Below, in pieces: positions 48,101 to 59,480 of a stretch of 64,000 nucleotides of DNA. The stretch comes from Mytilus trossulus (Eukaryota; Mollusca; Bivalvia; Mytilida; Mytilidae). Location of the stretch: contig NC_086382.1 of assembly GCF_036588685.1 (NCBI RefSeq), forward strand, positions 72,761,999 to 72,825,998. The letters run 5' to 3'. The position numbers were made by a program, and so were the translations under genes. How positions within the stretch are numbered: the stretch's first letter is position 1; each line of letters begins with the position of its first letter. The notes under the pieces were generated by a model. That model was not told the origin of the DNA and did not search any database. It was given only the letters and a program-made list of their open reading frames with translations.

Positions 48101-50663
48101 TGACATGTTCAACTACACTCTCTTTAGAAAGTGTCAGAGCAGCCAGGTTAGACTGTTTTGGTATCAATGGCTTCCACGTCAATGTACAGAATACCAGAAT
48201 CAAATACATACCAGCTAACACAATGAAGGTATATTTTACTTGTATGCCTTTTAGTAAATATGGCAGCGCAATTGATAAAATAATGGAGAACAATGAGCTT
48301 CCAAACGCTACAATCCCATTAACGAGTCCCATGTGCTTGTCAAAATAATGACCAAGGATTGTTAGTGATGGTGAATAAATTAGTCCTGCTCCTATCCCTA
48401 GGAATACACCAAATGTTAAATAAAGTAATTCTAATTCTGTAACAAACGCACTTGATATCAATCCAACAAGGCCAAATAAAGTTCCCACAAATGCAGTTGG
48501 CCTGATTCCGACTCGGTCACTGAGAATACTGGATACAATACTCATAAGGAAGGTGAGACCAGTCGATACAGAACCAACAAATGCTGCAAACAAAAGGAAC
48601 AACAATTAGCAAATTACATTAATATCTCATTCTTTACAATTTATAAACATCTTCATGACTCACATGAGTTACATATTTAAAATGCAAATAATACTGGTAC
48701 TAATGCAGCATGTTCACAATATGAACATGTATACAGGAAAATTTACTATGTATGCAGTTTTTTATGATTCTATTATATATGGCTTTTCTTAGTAAAATTT
48801 CCTGGACATCCTAATTGGTTTTCTCTCTCAACTTAAAAGTCTTACGATTTGTATGAAGAAGCAACGAATATGCTACTAGTTCTTACTTGTATCTGGGTTT
48901 TTTAAATTTTAACTAACAATTTCATTTACATAATATGCTAATAATTATCAAAGAATATTTGTACAAGTCAATGTTGTTTCAAATATCTGGTGAAAACACT
49001 GTCATGAGTAAACTACTTTTTAATTCGTTAATTTTTTGTATTTTATTGTTTTATATATTATTTTCATTCATTTGCTTTTCTTTTCTTTTTTTCTTTCAGG
49101 AAAACAATCATGTATATAAATAATATGTAAAGTAGTATTCACTTCTATGTTTCAACCTCAATAATACATGATTAAATGATAATAATTCATTCATATTGAT
49201 TTAATGCTGCATCAGCACAAATGGCCTATGTCCATGTGAGAGAATAGTTATACCCAAATAGTATAATTCAAGTGAGCTAATTGACCAATCACACTTGTTG
49301 AATATTATAGTAACCTACAAATCCAAATACCAGTATCTATTTCAAATGACCAGATATCTAATCATTTAAATAAACATATGATAGTTAAATATGTTTACTA
49401 TCAAAATTGAAATCTAATTTTGACACTATGTATATAGATTATATAGCTTCTTCAGGTTTATTTATATATGTAAATACATATGACATTAAATGACTTAACA
49501 GATGGACAAATGATTATACACTATCAGATAATACTGGTTGGTAAAATTTAACCTTATATGGTCATATCTTTATGGATATGTGTTAAGTGGAAATTTTTGG
49601 TGACCTCACTTCACTTTAAATATCAATTATACTTTTAAATGACTTTTTCACTGTAAATGAGAAATGGTCTCAACTATGTGTCTCCATACCAGTCTGAACC
49701 AAAATCTTTTATAATTTCTACTAGTCCAAAGACAAATATTCCTACATTTTTCTTATATTTGTCCAAAACAGGGTTTTGCAAAAACTTTTTATTTAGCGAT
49801 CTATTTATTTGTCTAGGGCATTGGACTAATGCATGGTTAACAGTGCAGACTGACATACAGAACTTTAAACATTGCAAAAATGAACATATAAAACACGATA
49901 ACTGAAATCAATACTTAATTCCTGATAGCTACACTAATTTGACCAATATGATTCAAGATAATAGTATTCTTCAGCATCAGACCACAACATACATCAGACA
50001 TAAATTTAGAACAATGAAGGTTTTATTGACCTTGACTGGATATACAGCACTTGCACAGTTGACTCAGCAATAAATTTGTTCCAATTATTTAAGCAAACTG
50101 TCCCAAGTCAGGAGCCAGTGGTTGTCGTTTGTTTATGTGTTACATTTTTGTTTTTCGTTAATTTTTTTACATAAATAAGGCCATTTGTTTTCTCATTTGA
50201 AATGTTTTACATCGTCTTATTAGGGCCTTTCATAGCTGACTATACGGTATGGGCTTTGCTCATTGTTGAAGGTGGTACAGTGACCTATAGTTGTTAATGT
50301 CTGTGTCATTTTGGTCTTTGTGGATAGTTGTCTCATTGGCAATCATACCACATCTTCTTTTTTATATGACACAGTTACAAGTTTTCCTTTTTGTTCCTAC
50401 TTACAAGCTTTTAATGATATCTCTGAATCTCCAGCAGCATACTCATCCAGGAGGAAAGTATACAATATACCAAACGTATTCATAATACTAAACACTGTTC
50501 CGTTACACAACATGGATGTAAAACACACCACCCATCCCCATCCACCATCAGGGGGAGTGAACTCCTTACTGACTGTCCTCGTCAGACCATTCTCAGCATC
50601 ACTTTTGAGAGCCTGCTTCTGTTCCACATCAGAACTAAAAGATAGTTTACTCCTCCTTTCCAT
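36160..50663 (-). CDS. SLC16 monocarboxylate-transporter family protein (MCT8/MCT10-like), 6 coding exons
   Basis: Coding exons (minus strand): 50663-50405, 48583-47976, 43196-42830, 41866-41760, 37508-37424, 36575-36160. They have GT-AG introns, sum to 1842 bases (613 codons plus stop), and phases agree at every junction. The start is the ATG at 50663 in an excellent Kozak context (GACCATGG). A cytoplasmic N-terminus precedes the family signature PDGGWGWVV (38-46) in helix 1. GHYFDKHMGLVNGI matches the second conserved MCT block. Hydrophobic segments are consistent with 12 helices and a central loop after helix 6. The last two exons encode a long hydrophilic, Glu-rich cytoplasmic tail (about 165 residues). 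Overall text resembles vertebrate MCT8/MCT10 (thyroid hormone and aromatic amino acid carriers) more than proton-linked lactate carriers, but substrate is inference. It acts at the plasma membrane. Confidence 0.91.
38050..38460 (+). repeat. Nearly full copy of the CAGCTGAAGG-family dispersed repeat
   Basis: It contains, in order, CATCAGACTCGGACTTCTC, GTTTAACCCCGCCACATTTT, TTGTTAGTCTTGTATTATTT, AGTATGGCGTTCATTATCAC, ACCAGCTGAAGGACACCTCC and the closing TTTGATACATTCCCCATTTC. The same order occurs around the nested insertion at 45324-45462 plus 47508-47660. It lies in the SLC16 intron before exon 5. Confidence 0.7.
38578..39203. mobile_element. TTAA-flanked inverted-repeat element (MITE)
   Basis: The left end TTAAGGGCATACGATACAGT at 38578 is mirrored at the right end, ACTGTATCGTATGCTCTTAA (to 39203), with one mismatch in 21 positions. 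TTAA lies at both outer edges. The 618-base interior is AT-rich without ORF. TTAA duplications are typical of piggyBac and Kolobok elements; which one is unclear. Confidence 0.8.
39720..40015 (+). repeat. Two partial TTGTCTCATTGGCA-family copies in tandem
   Basis: GAGTTGTCTCATTGGCAATC followed by ATACCACATCTTCT occurs at about 39815-39845 and again at 39970-40000, separated by GTGGTATGGGCTTTGCTC-like text. Intronic (SLC16 intron between exons 4 and 5). Confidence 0.6.
42020..42345 (+). repeat. CAGCTGAAGG-family dispersed repeat, diverged copy
   Basis: GGCCAGCTGAAGCTTGCCTC and GTCTCTTTGACACATTCCCA place this in the same family as 38050-38460. It lies in the SLC16 intron between exons 3 and 4. 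Further fragments are at about 42690-42785 and 43240-43370. Confidence 0.6.
43600..44880. other. SLC16 intron sequence, probable old repeat at 43602-43871
   Basis: AAGGTGGTACCCAACACT on the left and AGTGTTAGGTA on the right of 43602-43871 form weak inverted ends, suggesting a decayed small element. The remaining intron is AT-rich with no recognised feature. Confidence 0.35.
44880..45075 (+). repeat. TTGTCTCATTGGCA-family repeat copy
   Basis: GTTGTTCAGTGTGAGCCA, CTGAAGGCCTTACTTGGACC and GAGTTGTCTCGTTGGCACTC match the reverse of 45465-45620. It is intronic. Confidence 0.55.
45220..45414. repeat. Near-perfect 91-base inverted repeat (hairpin)
   Basis: Left arm 45220-45310, 13-base spacer 45311-45323, right arm 45324-45414. 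88 of 91 positions pair. The right arm is the 5' part of a CAGCTGAAGG-family repeat copy; the left arm is the same part in reverse. It lies inside the SLC16 intron between exons 2 and 3. Confidence 0.93.
45463..47507 (-). mobile_element. Penelope-like retroelement inserted into another repeat
   Basis: Left of 45463 a dispersed repeat breaks off at AACTAGTATATA. It resumes at 47508 with TATATTTGTTTAGG, exactly as in the uninterrupted copy at 38300-38330. The insert is about 2.05 kb with a TATA-like duplication. It holds, on the minus strand, RT coding remnants (46400-47507) and at the left a terminal or untranslated repeat shared with 595-970. Confidence 0.75.
46400..47507 (-). pseudogene. Penelope-like reverse transcriptase remnant lacking the YxDD box
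   Basis: The frame opens near 47507 with IHAFNGPYNSVDSYDFSTLY (the LYTTLPH motif follows). It continues to QVVGIPMGTNCAPLIADLFL at about 47130-47190, then breaks near 47030. A second frame carries SCPFLDLDISISNGKLHTKI, IYDKRDDFSFPIVNFPFLDG and the conserved C-terminal part to about 46600. The segment that should hold the catalytic Y-x-D-D between KLSKDPSLLH and SCPFLDLD is absent, so this copy cannot be active. The fragment at 1-467 keeps YIDD. Confidence 0.75.
47508..47660 (+). repeat. Second half of the interrupted CAGCTGAAGG-family repeat
   Basis: GGGGCCAGCTGAAGGACGCC through TTTGACACATTCCCCATTTC continues the copy that begins at 45324, after the Penelope-like insert. Confidence 0.75.
47690..47960 (+). 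repeat. TTGTCTCATTGGCA-family repeat copy
   Basis: GTTGTTGTTTGTTGATGTG, GTATGGGCTTTGCTCATTG and CATTGGCAATTTTACCACAT place this in the family. It ends 15 bases before the SLC16 exon 2 donor at 47975, so the repeat abuts a splice site. Confidence 0.6.
50095..50370 (+). repeat. TTGTCTCATTGGCA-family repeat copy next to SLC16 exon 1
   Basis: GTCCCAAGTCAGGAGCCAG, GTATGGGCTTTGCTCATTG and GTTGTCTCATTGGCAATCAT. It ends about 35 bases beyond the coding exon 1 donor (50404-50403), inside the first coding intron. Confidence 0.6.
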
Positions 50664-50677
50664 GGTCAACTGTGTCT
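50664..50677 (-). other. Probable 3' splice site of a 5' untranslated exon, SLC16 gene
   Basis: On the minus strand TTTTGATTTTATAG ends at 50676, followed by ACACAGTTGACC and the ATG at 50663. This looks like an acceptor, implying at least one upstream non-coding exon. The acceptor is ordinary in strength; the alternative is that transcription starts nearby. Confidence 0.4.
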
Positions 50678-50699
50678 ATAAAATCAAAACTTTATAGGA

Positions 50700-53280
50700 G
50701 TAAATCTGCATGTACTAAGACATTCCTTATATGTACATTCAACATTGGTTATAAGTGTTAAATATCTGCATATACTCAGACAGACATCATTCTATTTATA
50801 TGCAGATCAAACAAATCACATTACAGTGTTATCTTTTAGTTGATAAACTCTTATGAATAAATATATAAACTACCTATCTTATATGTGCCTTTTACCTGAT
50901 GACTTTTGTGGTGCAAAATTATAAAATTTATTAAGAGCAAATAAGTAGTAAATGAACTACATTTTTATACTTTTAAAATCAGTTTAATGTTGTCTGCCTT
51001 TCAATAGGTCTTACAATGGAAAACTACTCAACTTTTTCTAATTGTCAAAGATCAATCTTATCAATGGGCTGCAATATTATGAACTTAAATTCTTATAGGA
51101 AGAGAACCCTGGTAAATAGTACTTACAGCTTTCTGTATAACATTGAAGTCATATATATGCTCTTCTGATTGGTAGATAATGTTTGTAATAAATATTTTTT
51201 GACAGATGGATCAAAACTAGAGTTGAAAAATAAAAAATAAATGCTGAATGTACTAAATTTTTTTACTATAGGGTTAAAAAGCAATGGGGGTCAGTATAGG
51301 AATTCAGTGTGAATCTACATTGTTTGTAAACAAGGCCATGTGAATGCCCACAAATGCAGCATGACCATATTTTTTTATTGTTGCAAAAGATAGGGCTATA
51401 TTTGTACTTTCATGAGTTTCCAATTTCAAAAGGTAAATCAGGTATAAATTTAATTCCATACATAGATTAGCATTAAAGCCAATTGGAGATTTTTTACTGA
51501 ATTTACCCCTTTAAAAAGTTCTCACAGTTATGGTTTGTAAGTTTCAACATCTTACAAGTGTATATATATAATGTTCCCAGGGAGAAGAAACAATAATGAA
51601 ATAAATCATTAATTGGTAATATACATGTATAAAATAATATTTGTCCTTGTTCCAAGCACTCTTAACCATACACTAATGTCAGTAGAATTCTATAGGGTGC
51701 ATGTTTGATTATCATAAATTAATAACACTGCAAAAAACAGTTAGTCTATTTACAGTATAATTATGATAGACATAAACTTGAAGAGGAACATAACCATTGA
51801 TAACAAAGTGTCTATAAAATCACACATATATATAATACCACTTCAATGTTGTCCCCTTTTTTGTCTGAAGATGATTTTTCTTTATCTGAATATCATGCAT
51901 GAAAAACAAATATATATAAGGACAAGCAAATGCAAAAATTTCACAAATTTATCCATTAACAATTAGACAAGATATAGGGCAATCTATAAAACAAACACCA
52001 TGTTAAACCAAAATTATATGTCCCATGGACAGATGATAGCCCCTCTTTTTATAAAGGGTCATATATCAAGAATAATAAAAGTTACTGCTCCAATTAATAT
52101 TCAAACCAGATCCGTGCTTTCTGGTAATGACAGTTGTGTATGAGATTTTTAACATTTGGTTGAGGCAAATTAAAGTTAGAGAACTGAAATGAAAAATTCA
52201 TCAATTTTTCCATTTGTAAAGATCATACCGTTACATGTAACTCTAGAAAGGTGAAATGGACACCACCCAAATAAAACTTGGTCTGTGTTTTATGGTAATA
52301 AGCATTATGTATAAGTTTGATATTTGGTTGAGGCAGACTAAGTTAATGAATGTCCATGTATAAATCCTTTTACTCAATGTTAGTTCTTATCACTCACCTA
52401 TTTCTTAAAGGAAGTTTTAAGCTGTATATAGCTACATACAATATCTACCATACATGTTCCTGAAACAGGAATAATATCATCAGATATACATGCACTAATT
52501 ACACATTAATCTGTATTGCAAACACTAATATTATATATAATTAACATTAACAGAGCTTAATCTTATTAGTAAACTGTCTAGAAACCACATGTATATGTAA
52601 CTACCATGGAAGTGTTATTACATATGGACATGTGTTAATACTAGATACATAAAGTAAAATCGAGAAAGAAAATGGTGAATATGTCAATATAAACAAAGTA
52701 CATGTATTGTAGCAGTCTGTTTATAACAATTAAAATATTCTTTTTACATGTATCTATTCTTACCCATACCTGCCAACTGTCACTATTTGCTGGGGTTTCC
52801 CCCATGGAGGCTCTCATATGGAAATTTTGTAAGAGCAGTTTTGTCCACAATTTTAAAGAAAATCTTTAATATTACAATGACTATGAGCTTGTTAAAGCAC
52901 AAAGAGCCAGAAAACAACATTAATATATATTTGAAGGCCCCCTTGAAGGTTTTGTAAAATTGTAAAAACCATCTTGCACGTAAATCCCCCATTGGCATTT
53001 TCAAAAGTTGGCAGGTATGCTAAATTTACCTTCACACAGGCTCAAATATCATTTTAGCAATTTTTATAATTCATGATTTCGCACGTGAAATATTCTTTGT
53101 ATACCAAACTTTTTACTATTTAACCAAAAATTTTATGGCTGAAGGATATAGCACCATGCACATGTGAAATCCTAAAATTATTGAGTTAAAAAAGTTGACA
53201 ATTTTCTACAAAAAAATGACTTTAAAGATACCTATACCATTTCAAGCTAATACATTGCATGTATTAATAGTATTTGAAGG
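50700..53280. other. AT-rich DNA upstream of SLC16, no gene
   Basis: A donor-like AAAGCTGTAAGTACT on the minus strand at about 51118-51132 lies downstream of a CCAAT sequence (minus strand, near 51168), a possible alternative first exon. Nothing else is recognised; the ORFs here are chance. Confidence 0.3.
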
Positions 53281-53289
53281 GCTAGGATG

Positions 53290-53460
53290 AAAAATTTTGT
53301 CCTGCATTTTTTTTTTAGTTGTTATCTCTCTCCTGCCTTTTTATTTTTCACTCTATCCGGTCCTGCTTTTCTTTTTTTACATTAATTGTCATCCTGCCTT
53401 CTTTTTTTTACTCAAAACTCCTGTCCTGCCTATTTTTTTCAAATTTCATCCTAGCCCCCC
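53290..53460 (+). repeat. Pyrimidine-rich degenerate tandem repeat
   Basis: Runs of T/C broken by TCCTGC-type blocks about every 40-50 bases (GTCCTGCATTTTT, TCCTGCCTTTTTATTTT, GGTCCTGCTTTTCTTTTTT, CATCCTGCCTTCTTTTTTT, TGTCCTGCCTATTTTTTTC). ORFs through it on the plus strand are low-complexity artefacts. Confidence 0.7.
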
Positions 53461-53670
53461 TGTTATATATCAGTATGTATGGTCGGAGTATGTTTCTGTG
53501 TGTAAGAGAGAGTTGTTCCCCTTTTGCCTGCATCAAGTTTTGTGTGTGACGTCATTTTTTGTCTGATTAAAATTTAGAAATGAAAGCTGATGTGTTTTTA
53601 TGTGTCCATATATAATCCCCTCCATCCATGCTACCAGAGTTATTCCAGTTGTCTGTAATATGGTGGGGAC
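53461..53670 (+). repeat. Long direct repeat, copy 1
   Basis: About 210 bases starting TGTTATATATCAGTATGTAT, repeated at 54855-55065 with few changes. Shared blocks include GTAAGAGAGAGTTGTTCCCC and CTCCATCCATGCTACCAGAG. Confidence 0.85.
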
Positions 53671-54854
53671 CCTAAACGGTCGTAAATATTGATTTATACA
53701 TATTTTGGATTTTGTTTTTCAATGGATTTTGGATATTTTCATTTGTGAAGTTGAACGACTGTTCCTGATGGATCTGCCATGCCGCCATGATGCTGAACAC
53801 TTTTCATTGTTTTGAAAAAATTTATACCTGAACTTTTATTATAAGACCAACATTTAAATTGATTTTTTGGAAAGAAAAACAGACCATGTCTCGTCTCGTG
53901 TACGTACTGTCTTTGTGAATTATTTATGAATGTCTACATGTATTCCGTTTTCAACCAGAAAGCACGTGAGATTTATCTCATTGCATCATACTTTATTTAA
54001 TATCCGTAACATTTGGATCCTGATTATATATATATGATATTTTCATTTGACATTTAATAATTAATTTGTATCGGTGATAAGTGTTTATCGCCATGCATTC
54101 TAAAGTTCCGATTTCAACAGAAGAGCCATTTTTACTGTTTATTGATGTTGACCCAGATTAACCCGTTGAACTACACGTGTGATGTGTATTGCGTAATGTT
54201 GACTGTATTGCTGTTGTGTTTCATTCTGCCATAACCTATATTAACTGTTATATTTACAGTATTTTGGTGATAACTGTATTGCCATGGTTTCAAGAAGACC
54301 TATTTTAAAGAAACCCTGATGAACAAACAAATGATGAATGTATTCTGTACGAGAACATTTTATTTTAAACTATGTTGATTTTATGAATCCAGATACTTTT
54401 CATGTTAATTTTGATCTACGTTATTTGTTTACTTCGATTTTAAGCTAATGTGAATGTGTTTATCATTTAGCGGTGTGATATTTATCATAAATAAAACCTT
54501 ATTAAATTTAAGAGTTTAAGGTCTCTGATGATATTATCAAATGTGTATTTTCAGCTATTTATAATGATATATGTTTGTCTAGTAGGAAATGCCATTAATA
54601 TGTGTGTATCACTGTAATTGTTGTGTGGAAGTAATGCCTGCATAAGGTCATCCAAGGAAGGAGTCCGAGATGCCAGACCTTCGGTTTTGCAGCGTTGATA
54701 TGTTTGTTTTAAAATGGTTACTAGAGTGTCGAGAGATTAACTTTATTCATGTAAACTTTCAATTTTGGAAATTATTATATATTGTATTTTATTTATAACA
54801 CATAAACATATTGACGATTGTAAAAATTTAGTAAATTTTTGTTTTGTGGGCGGG
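53671..54854. other. Unassigned DNA between direct repeats
   Basis: 1184 bases with no long ORF. It may be the rest of a repeat unit of about 1394 bases whose second copy is truncated, or the body of an old element. Confidence 0.35.
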
Positions 54855-55065
54855 TTGTTATATATTAGTATGTATCGTCGGAGTATGTTTCTGTGTGTAA
54901 GAGAGAGTTGTTCCCCTTTTGCCTGTATCATGTATTTATGTGTGTGACGTCATTTTTTGTCTGATTAAAATTTAGAAATGGAAGCTGATGTGTTTTTATG
55001 TGTCCGTACATGTATATAATCGCCTCCATCCATGCTACCAGAGCTATTCCCCTAGTCTGTAATAC
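54855..55065 (+). repeat. Long direct repeat, copy 2
   Basis: TGTTATATATTAGTATGTAT onwards matches 53461-53670, including the CTCCATCCATGCTACCAGAG end, with small insertions. Confidence 0.85.
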
Positions 55066-58000
55066 CCCATAAAAATCAAATGGTAGCTCCCTTAATGTAT
55101 ATGGACCAGAATTTGCTATTGGGCTCGTATCCTATAACTATCGAAAAGTAATAAAAATGTGTATTACTGTTAGAAAAGTCGTAACTACATCTAAAGAAGC
55201 CTTTATATTTATCAACATATAAGTGTATGCTACTCTTCCCTAGAAAAAAAAATGAAATTAACAAATTTCAAAGATTATACGACCGTATTTTTGTGTCGTT
55301 TCTCGCGTTACTTTTCGCTTCCGAAGTGCATAACGCTGACTGATTTATAGATAATTGTCACCGGCAAATTCGTAACTTTTGCTTTCAAATAATAAAGAAC
55401 ACCGTCCAATAAGAATAGTCAGAAGAAAATGCCGAGAATTATACGTATTTCTGTAGCAGATGTAAGAACAGTGGCGTTACTTTTGAGTCCGATTTCGTAA
55501 CGCAAATTTTAGATGATGTAATCTGCTTTGTTGTAATAGAGTTCTTTAAAACAATATGCAAATATGAACTCTCGCGAGATGTACAAACAGGTAAATCAGA
55601 GAGGATTTACATTCTAGTTCTGTTCTTCGTAATAATTAAGTTAGAAAATGAGGTTATCGTTATGCGTTGCATTTCACACAAAACAGAAGTCCAGTTATTT
55701 CCTTTTTTTTTATTAAAATTGTTTGTCTATTCATTTCTGGTCATACGTGAAACATATGACTAACATGTGATCACGCCATTACGGACGGATTTACGAAATA
55801 CTAGGTTTAAACATTGTTTTTGTTTCCAATAGGATGTTAGCAAACATAATCTGTAGACTTGTTTCGTCTTGTTTAAAAGAGGAAAATACAATTTTCAAAG
55901 AGATTGCACCAGGGCTCTATTATTTTTCCTATGTGCATAATGTTACATACGATCCTGTGTGAAAATAAATGCCCAATGACTTGACAAAATCGATTTCAGA
56001 TTTGACAGACGTTAGAACACACTTTGTTTCCCAATAACGATGTAAAGAGTCTTTGGAAAATTCAATCGAAATTACGTCTCTTATCATTGTACCAATGCTC
56101 GTTGGATTGGTTTTACTTCAGCAGTAAATATTACTGGATATTTTAGGTGAATAAATATAATTTAATAAAAAATACATGTTAATATACCGTTACACTTGGA
56201 ATGTACAAAGTTGGTATCTTGTCACAATTTTTATTTTATTTTTTTTATTCATGTTCTGCAAACACTTATCAGAAACGCAATAAACTTGTCAAAGGAGAAG
56301 TAAACTTTTACCATGCATGACTTGAAAGGAAGTACTTAATTGATTTTAGCCCACTAAAGTAGGTTAAAATGTGGAAACCATGTAGATGGTGTACAGGTCA
56401 CAAATATCACATGGTGCCTATTTTAAAGATTTTATTTCCAAGTTAAAAGTTTTTTTCTTTACTGGATTTAAAGAATTTTACATTGCCAATGATTTGGAAT
56501 AAATTGTATATTACTGGAATTTCAAAACCAATTATAAAAACATTTTTTGGCTTAAACATCAAGATACAACAATTATGGTATCCTGTATCAATGAAGAAAA
56601 ATGGAAATTTCTGAATAAATTGTACTAATTGTTTTCAAAACAAGCACATATTTAGGAGTTTTACAATACTGTTACATTAAAGATGGATTTTAAGATAAGT
56701 ATACTGTTCAGATTATTTTAAGCAGATTTTGCAATAAAATAAAACTTAAAAAATGCTTTCGGTTTCTTATGGTTTCCTGTTGCGTTTAAAAAAAAATTTA
56801 ATTTAACATTGAAAATAGATTTTAAATATTGACATGAAGAAAGTAACACTAGTAATGGTGTTCATTCATGTTTTTGAAATATATTGTGCAAAATAAAGAA
56901 AATAAAGATTGGTTTCTTGTCACGGTGAATCAAAATGTATTATTTTTTTCTTGAAAAACTCAATTGTTCCATTAATACTATTCTAACACCAACACAACCC
57001 ACAGAATAAAAGTTAAAGTTTTAGAACTTATAAAAAAGGATACCAAAAGAAACCAAAGGCCGAATACCAAATTATGGTCCATATGTAAGATACCTTAATG
57101 ACCATCCCTGGCAAGTTTGGTAGTAATTGGTCCAATATGGTTTTAGAGGAAGATATTTTTATAAACATTTAAAAAGAAAACAACATTTTAAAATAAAAAA
57201 AAGTTTAAAAATTACTCACAAGTACAAAATGTATTACTGTAAATCCAATACTACATGTGTATTAATATGTCACTATCAGTAGGTTGTGCATCCTTATACA
57301 AATATCAGTAACAACTACACCTTGGAATGTTGGACCCTGGATATGTTACAATCTACAAACAAATAAATGATAAACGAATTATTATATTTATTTAATTAAT
57401 AACCAAAAGCCACAATCCTCTTTTCAAACACATGTTGATTCTTTTGTTTTAAATCACAGCTCCCAGTTTCATATAGTGCAGATGTTCTGCTAGTTATGAG
57501 TATTAAAATGTATTTCAATATTTTTATCTTCAAGAAAATATAACTGCCTTGAAAACTTTTAAGACATGACATACATAATGTACTATATGCATGGTGTAAA
57601 TACATAATTAAAAAAAAAAAGTGTCCATGTTAAAATGAACATTGAACTCATCATGCTCATAAAATGCCAGTCCAATTTAATGAATCATATATAAATCCCC
57701 TCGACTTCAGATGAGAAAATCATCAAAATGAAAAAGGGTGATAACTAGCTTTCTTTTCATAATCAAACATAATTACTTTCATTATAAAGAAACTGGAAGA
57801 AGGGCAGATTTATCTCTGAACTGTTTTTATTTTTATGTTTAATAAATTTACAAAGAGGAAAAAATCACTAGACTTTGATTTCAAGGTTACCCTATTTACA
57901 ATGTACATGTACATGTACATGCATATGTATACTGTTAACTTGCATGAATTGACATCAGCTTTTACACATAAATTTCATAGATATATATCCTAAATTATAT

Positions 58001-58690
58001 TTTTTTATTATTATTTACAGTGCTATATTTCTGTATTGATGTCACATTACTTATAGTAAATGTATTTCATTTTGTATTTGTATTTATGAAATTCAATGTA
58101 AATTGTATTTTGTTTTTATATATATATCTAGAAGTTATTTAAAATACATAGGACCAGATGACTTTCTTCACACAATATTATTTTGAATATGCAGTATAGT
58201 TCTCCTAACTACTTAAATTTCAAATATAATTTCAACTTCAGAGACTTTTTTATCTTGATGTTTCTTTAGATAGGGCTTTTATATAACACATCTAGTGAGC
58301 AAAAGAAGAATTTTCTATGAATTTCATTCATTAAAGAGAAAACTTGAACTGTCATACACAGCAATGTACATTTAGATCATATATCTAATTAGTGGCCCTT
58401 TTCAGAGTACTTTTGCCACCTACAATAATGCTCTCACAATATCCTGTAAATCTTCTGCACTGCAAAATTTATATGTTCAACATGTTCAATGAATTATTCG
58501 ACAAGTTATCTATCAAACTCTCTTGAAGCGAAGCAACACAAATTGTTTCTTGATGTCACATTGTCCCCCCCCCCAAAAAAAAAACCCACACAAGATTTAG
58601 ACTGCAGGGGTCAACAGGAGAAACTCATTTTCAACGCCAACATTGGAAACTCATCTATTATTAGGTGTTCCCTTGACATTTTGTATTTGT
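55066..58690. other. AT-rich intergenic DNA
   Basis: A patch at 55290-55510 repeats CGTTACTTTT and CGTAACGCAA motifs and is relatively CpG-rich, perhaps a small decayed element. The rest shows no gene, RNA or convincing repeat. Confidence 0.4.
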
Positions 58691-58699
58691 TCAGAAAGT

Positions 58700-58905
58700 T
58701 TAATCTATATCATGACATATGTAAGATGGAGGGGTATGAGGACCTTTATCAATCTCTGGGATCAGGTGTTTTTAACCTCAGGATTTTGGGATTGACCCTT
58801 TCAGGATCTGGGAATTCTTTTTTTGAATATAGTTTTTTAAAGTCCTGGATTTTGGGATTTTTTGTGTTTTTGAGCCCAGGATTTCGGGATCAGGACCTCT
58901 CCTAC
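58700..58905 (+). repeat. Degenerate repeat with GGATTTTGGGATT motif
   Basis: CAGGATTTTGGGATTGAC, CTGGATTTTGGGATTTTT and CAGGATTTCGGGATCAGG recur within 120 bases. The 182-codon ORF running through this (58489-59037) has repeat-like content and I do not accept it as a gene. Confidence 0.5.
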
Positions 58906-59362
58906 CCTCCTCTAAGATGGAATGTGCTTCATTTACAACATGAACCTATAAGTATCCTTGATCTTATTACACATTTGAAGGTACATTTTATTTTCAAAAT
59001 TCAGCATATTTATGTAAATAATTACAGTGAAACATGATCTTTGGTGAGCACCTTAACTGACTACAGCTAATATGGGTTAAATTGTTGCAGTGCTCTAGAT
59101 TTTTGACTTCATACATTTTATCTTAGGTGTCCATGACCTTGCCCAGCCAGTGTATTAAACCACAGAGATTGTAACTGTGACCAAATACAATATATCTACC
59201 TACCATAATAGTTCTGGCCTTGAAGACACGCGGCGAATTGATAGCAGTTTAGACAGAATTGATTGATCACTAATCTAGTCAATCATAAACATTTACTTTT
59301 TTGGTACACAGATTAGAAGCGGCTAAAGTTGCAGGCAGATCAGCTGATCAACGATCACTTAC

Positions 59363-59480
59363 CGCAATCAGCTGATTTTGTTGTCTCCGAAAGCATTCAT
59401 GCGAAACTCAGCTGATTACCCAATTTGGATTTGATTGCACAGACATTAGCAAGAGTTCAACCTGCTCATCTGGTAAAATG
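59363..59480 (-). promoter_or_regulatory. Candidate 5' untranslated first exon and promoter area of the SLC16 gene
   Basis: On the minus strand AATCAGCTGATTGCG is followed by GTAAGTGATCG (donor at about 59362-59361), a strong splice-donor sequence. The area is less AT-rich than its surroundings. It holds three CAGCTGAT palindromic E-box-like motifs (near 59340, 59370 and 59410), and TTTCCCGCCAAA, an E2F-like sequence, at 59616. Assignment to the SLC16 gene 8.7 kb away is speculative. Confidence 0.25.

Noticed and set aside
48046-48348. 100-codon plus-strand ORF
   Set aside because: It is antisense to SLC16 exon 2, which splices in frame with the other exons.
53297-53566. Phe/Leu-rich plus-strand ORFs
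   Set aside because: They are produced by a T/C-rich degenerate repeat.
58489-59037. 182-codon plus-strand ORF
   Set aside because: It runs through a C/A homopolymer and a GGATTTTGGGATT-type degenerate repeat, has no domain, and its composition is that of repeats.
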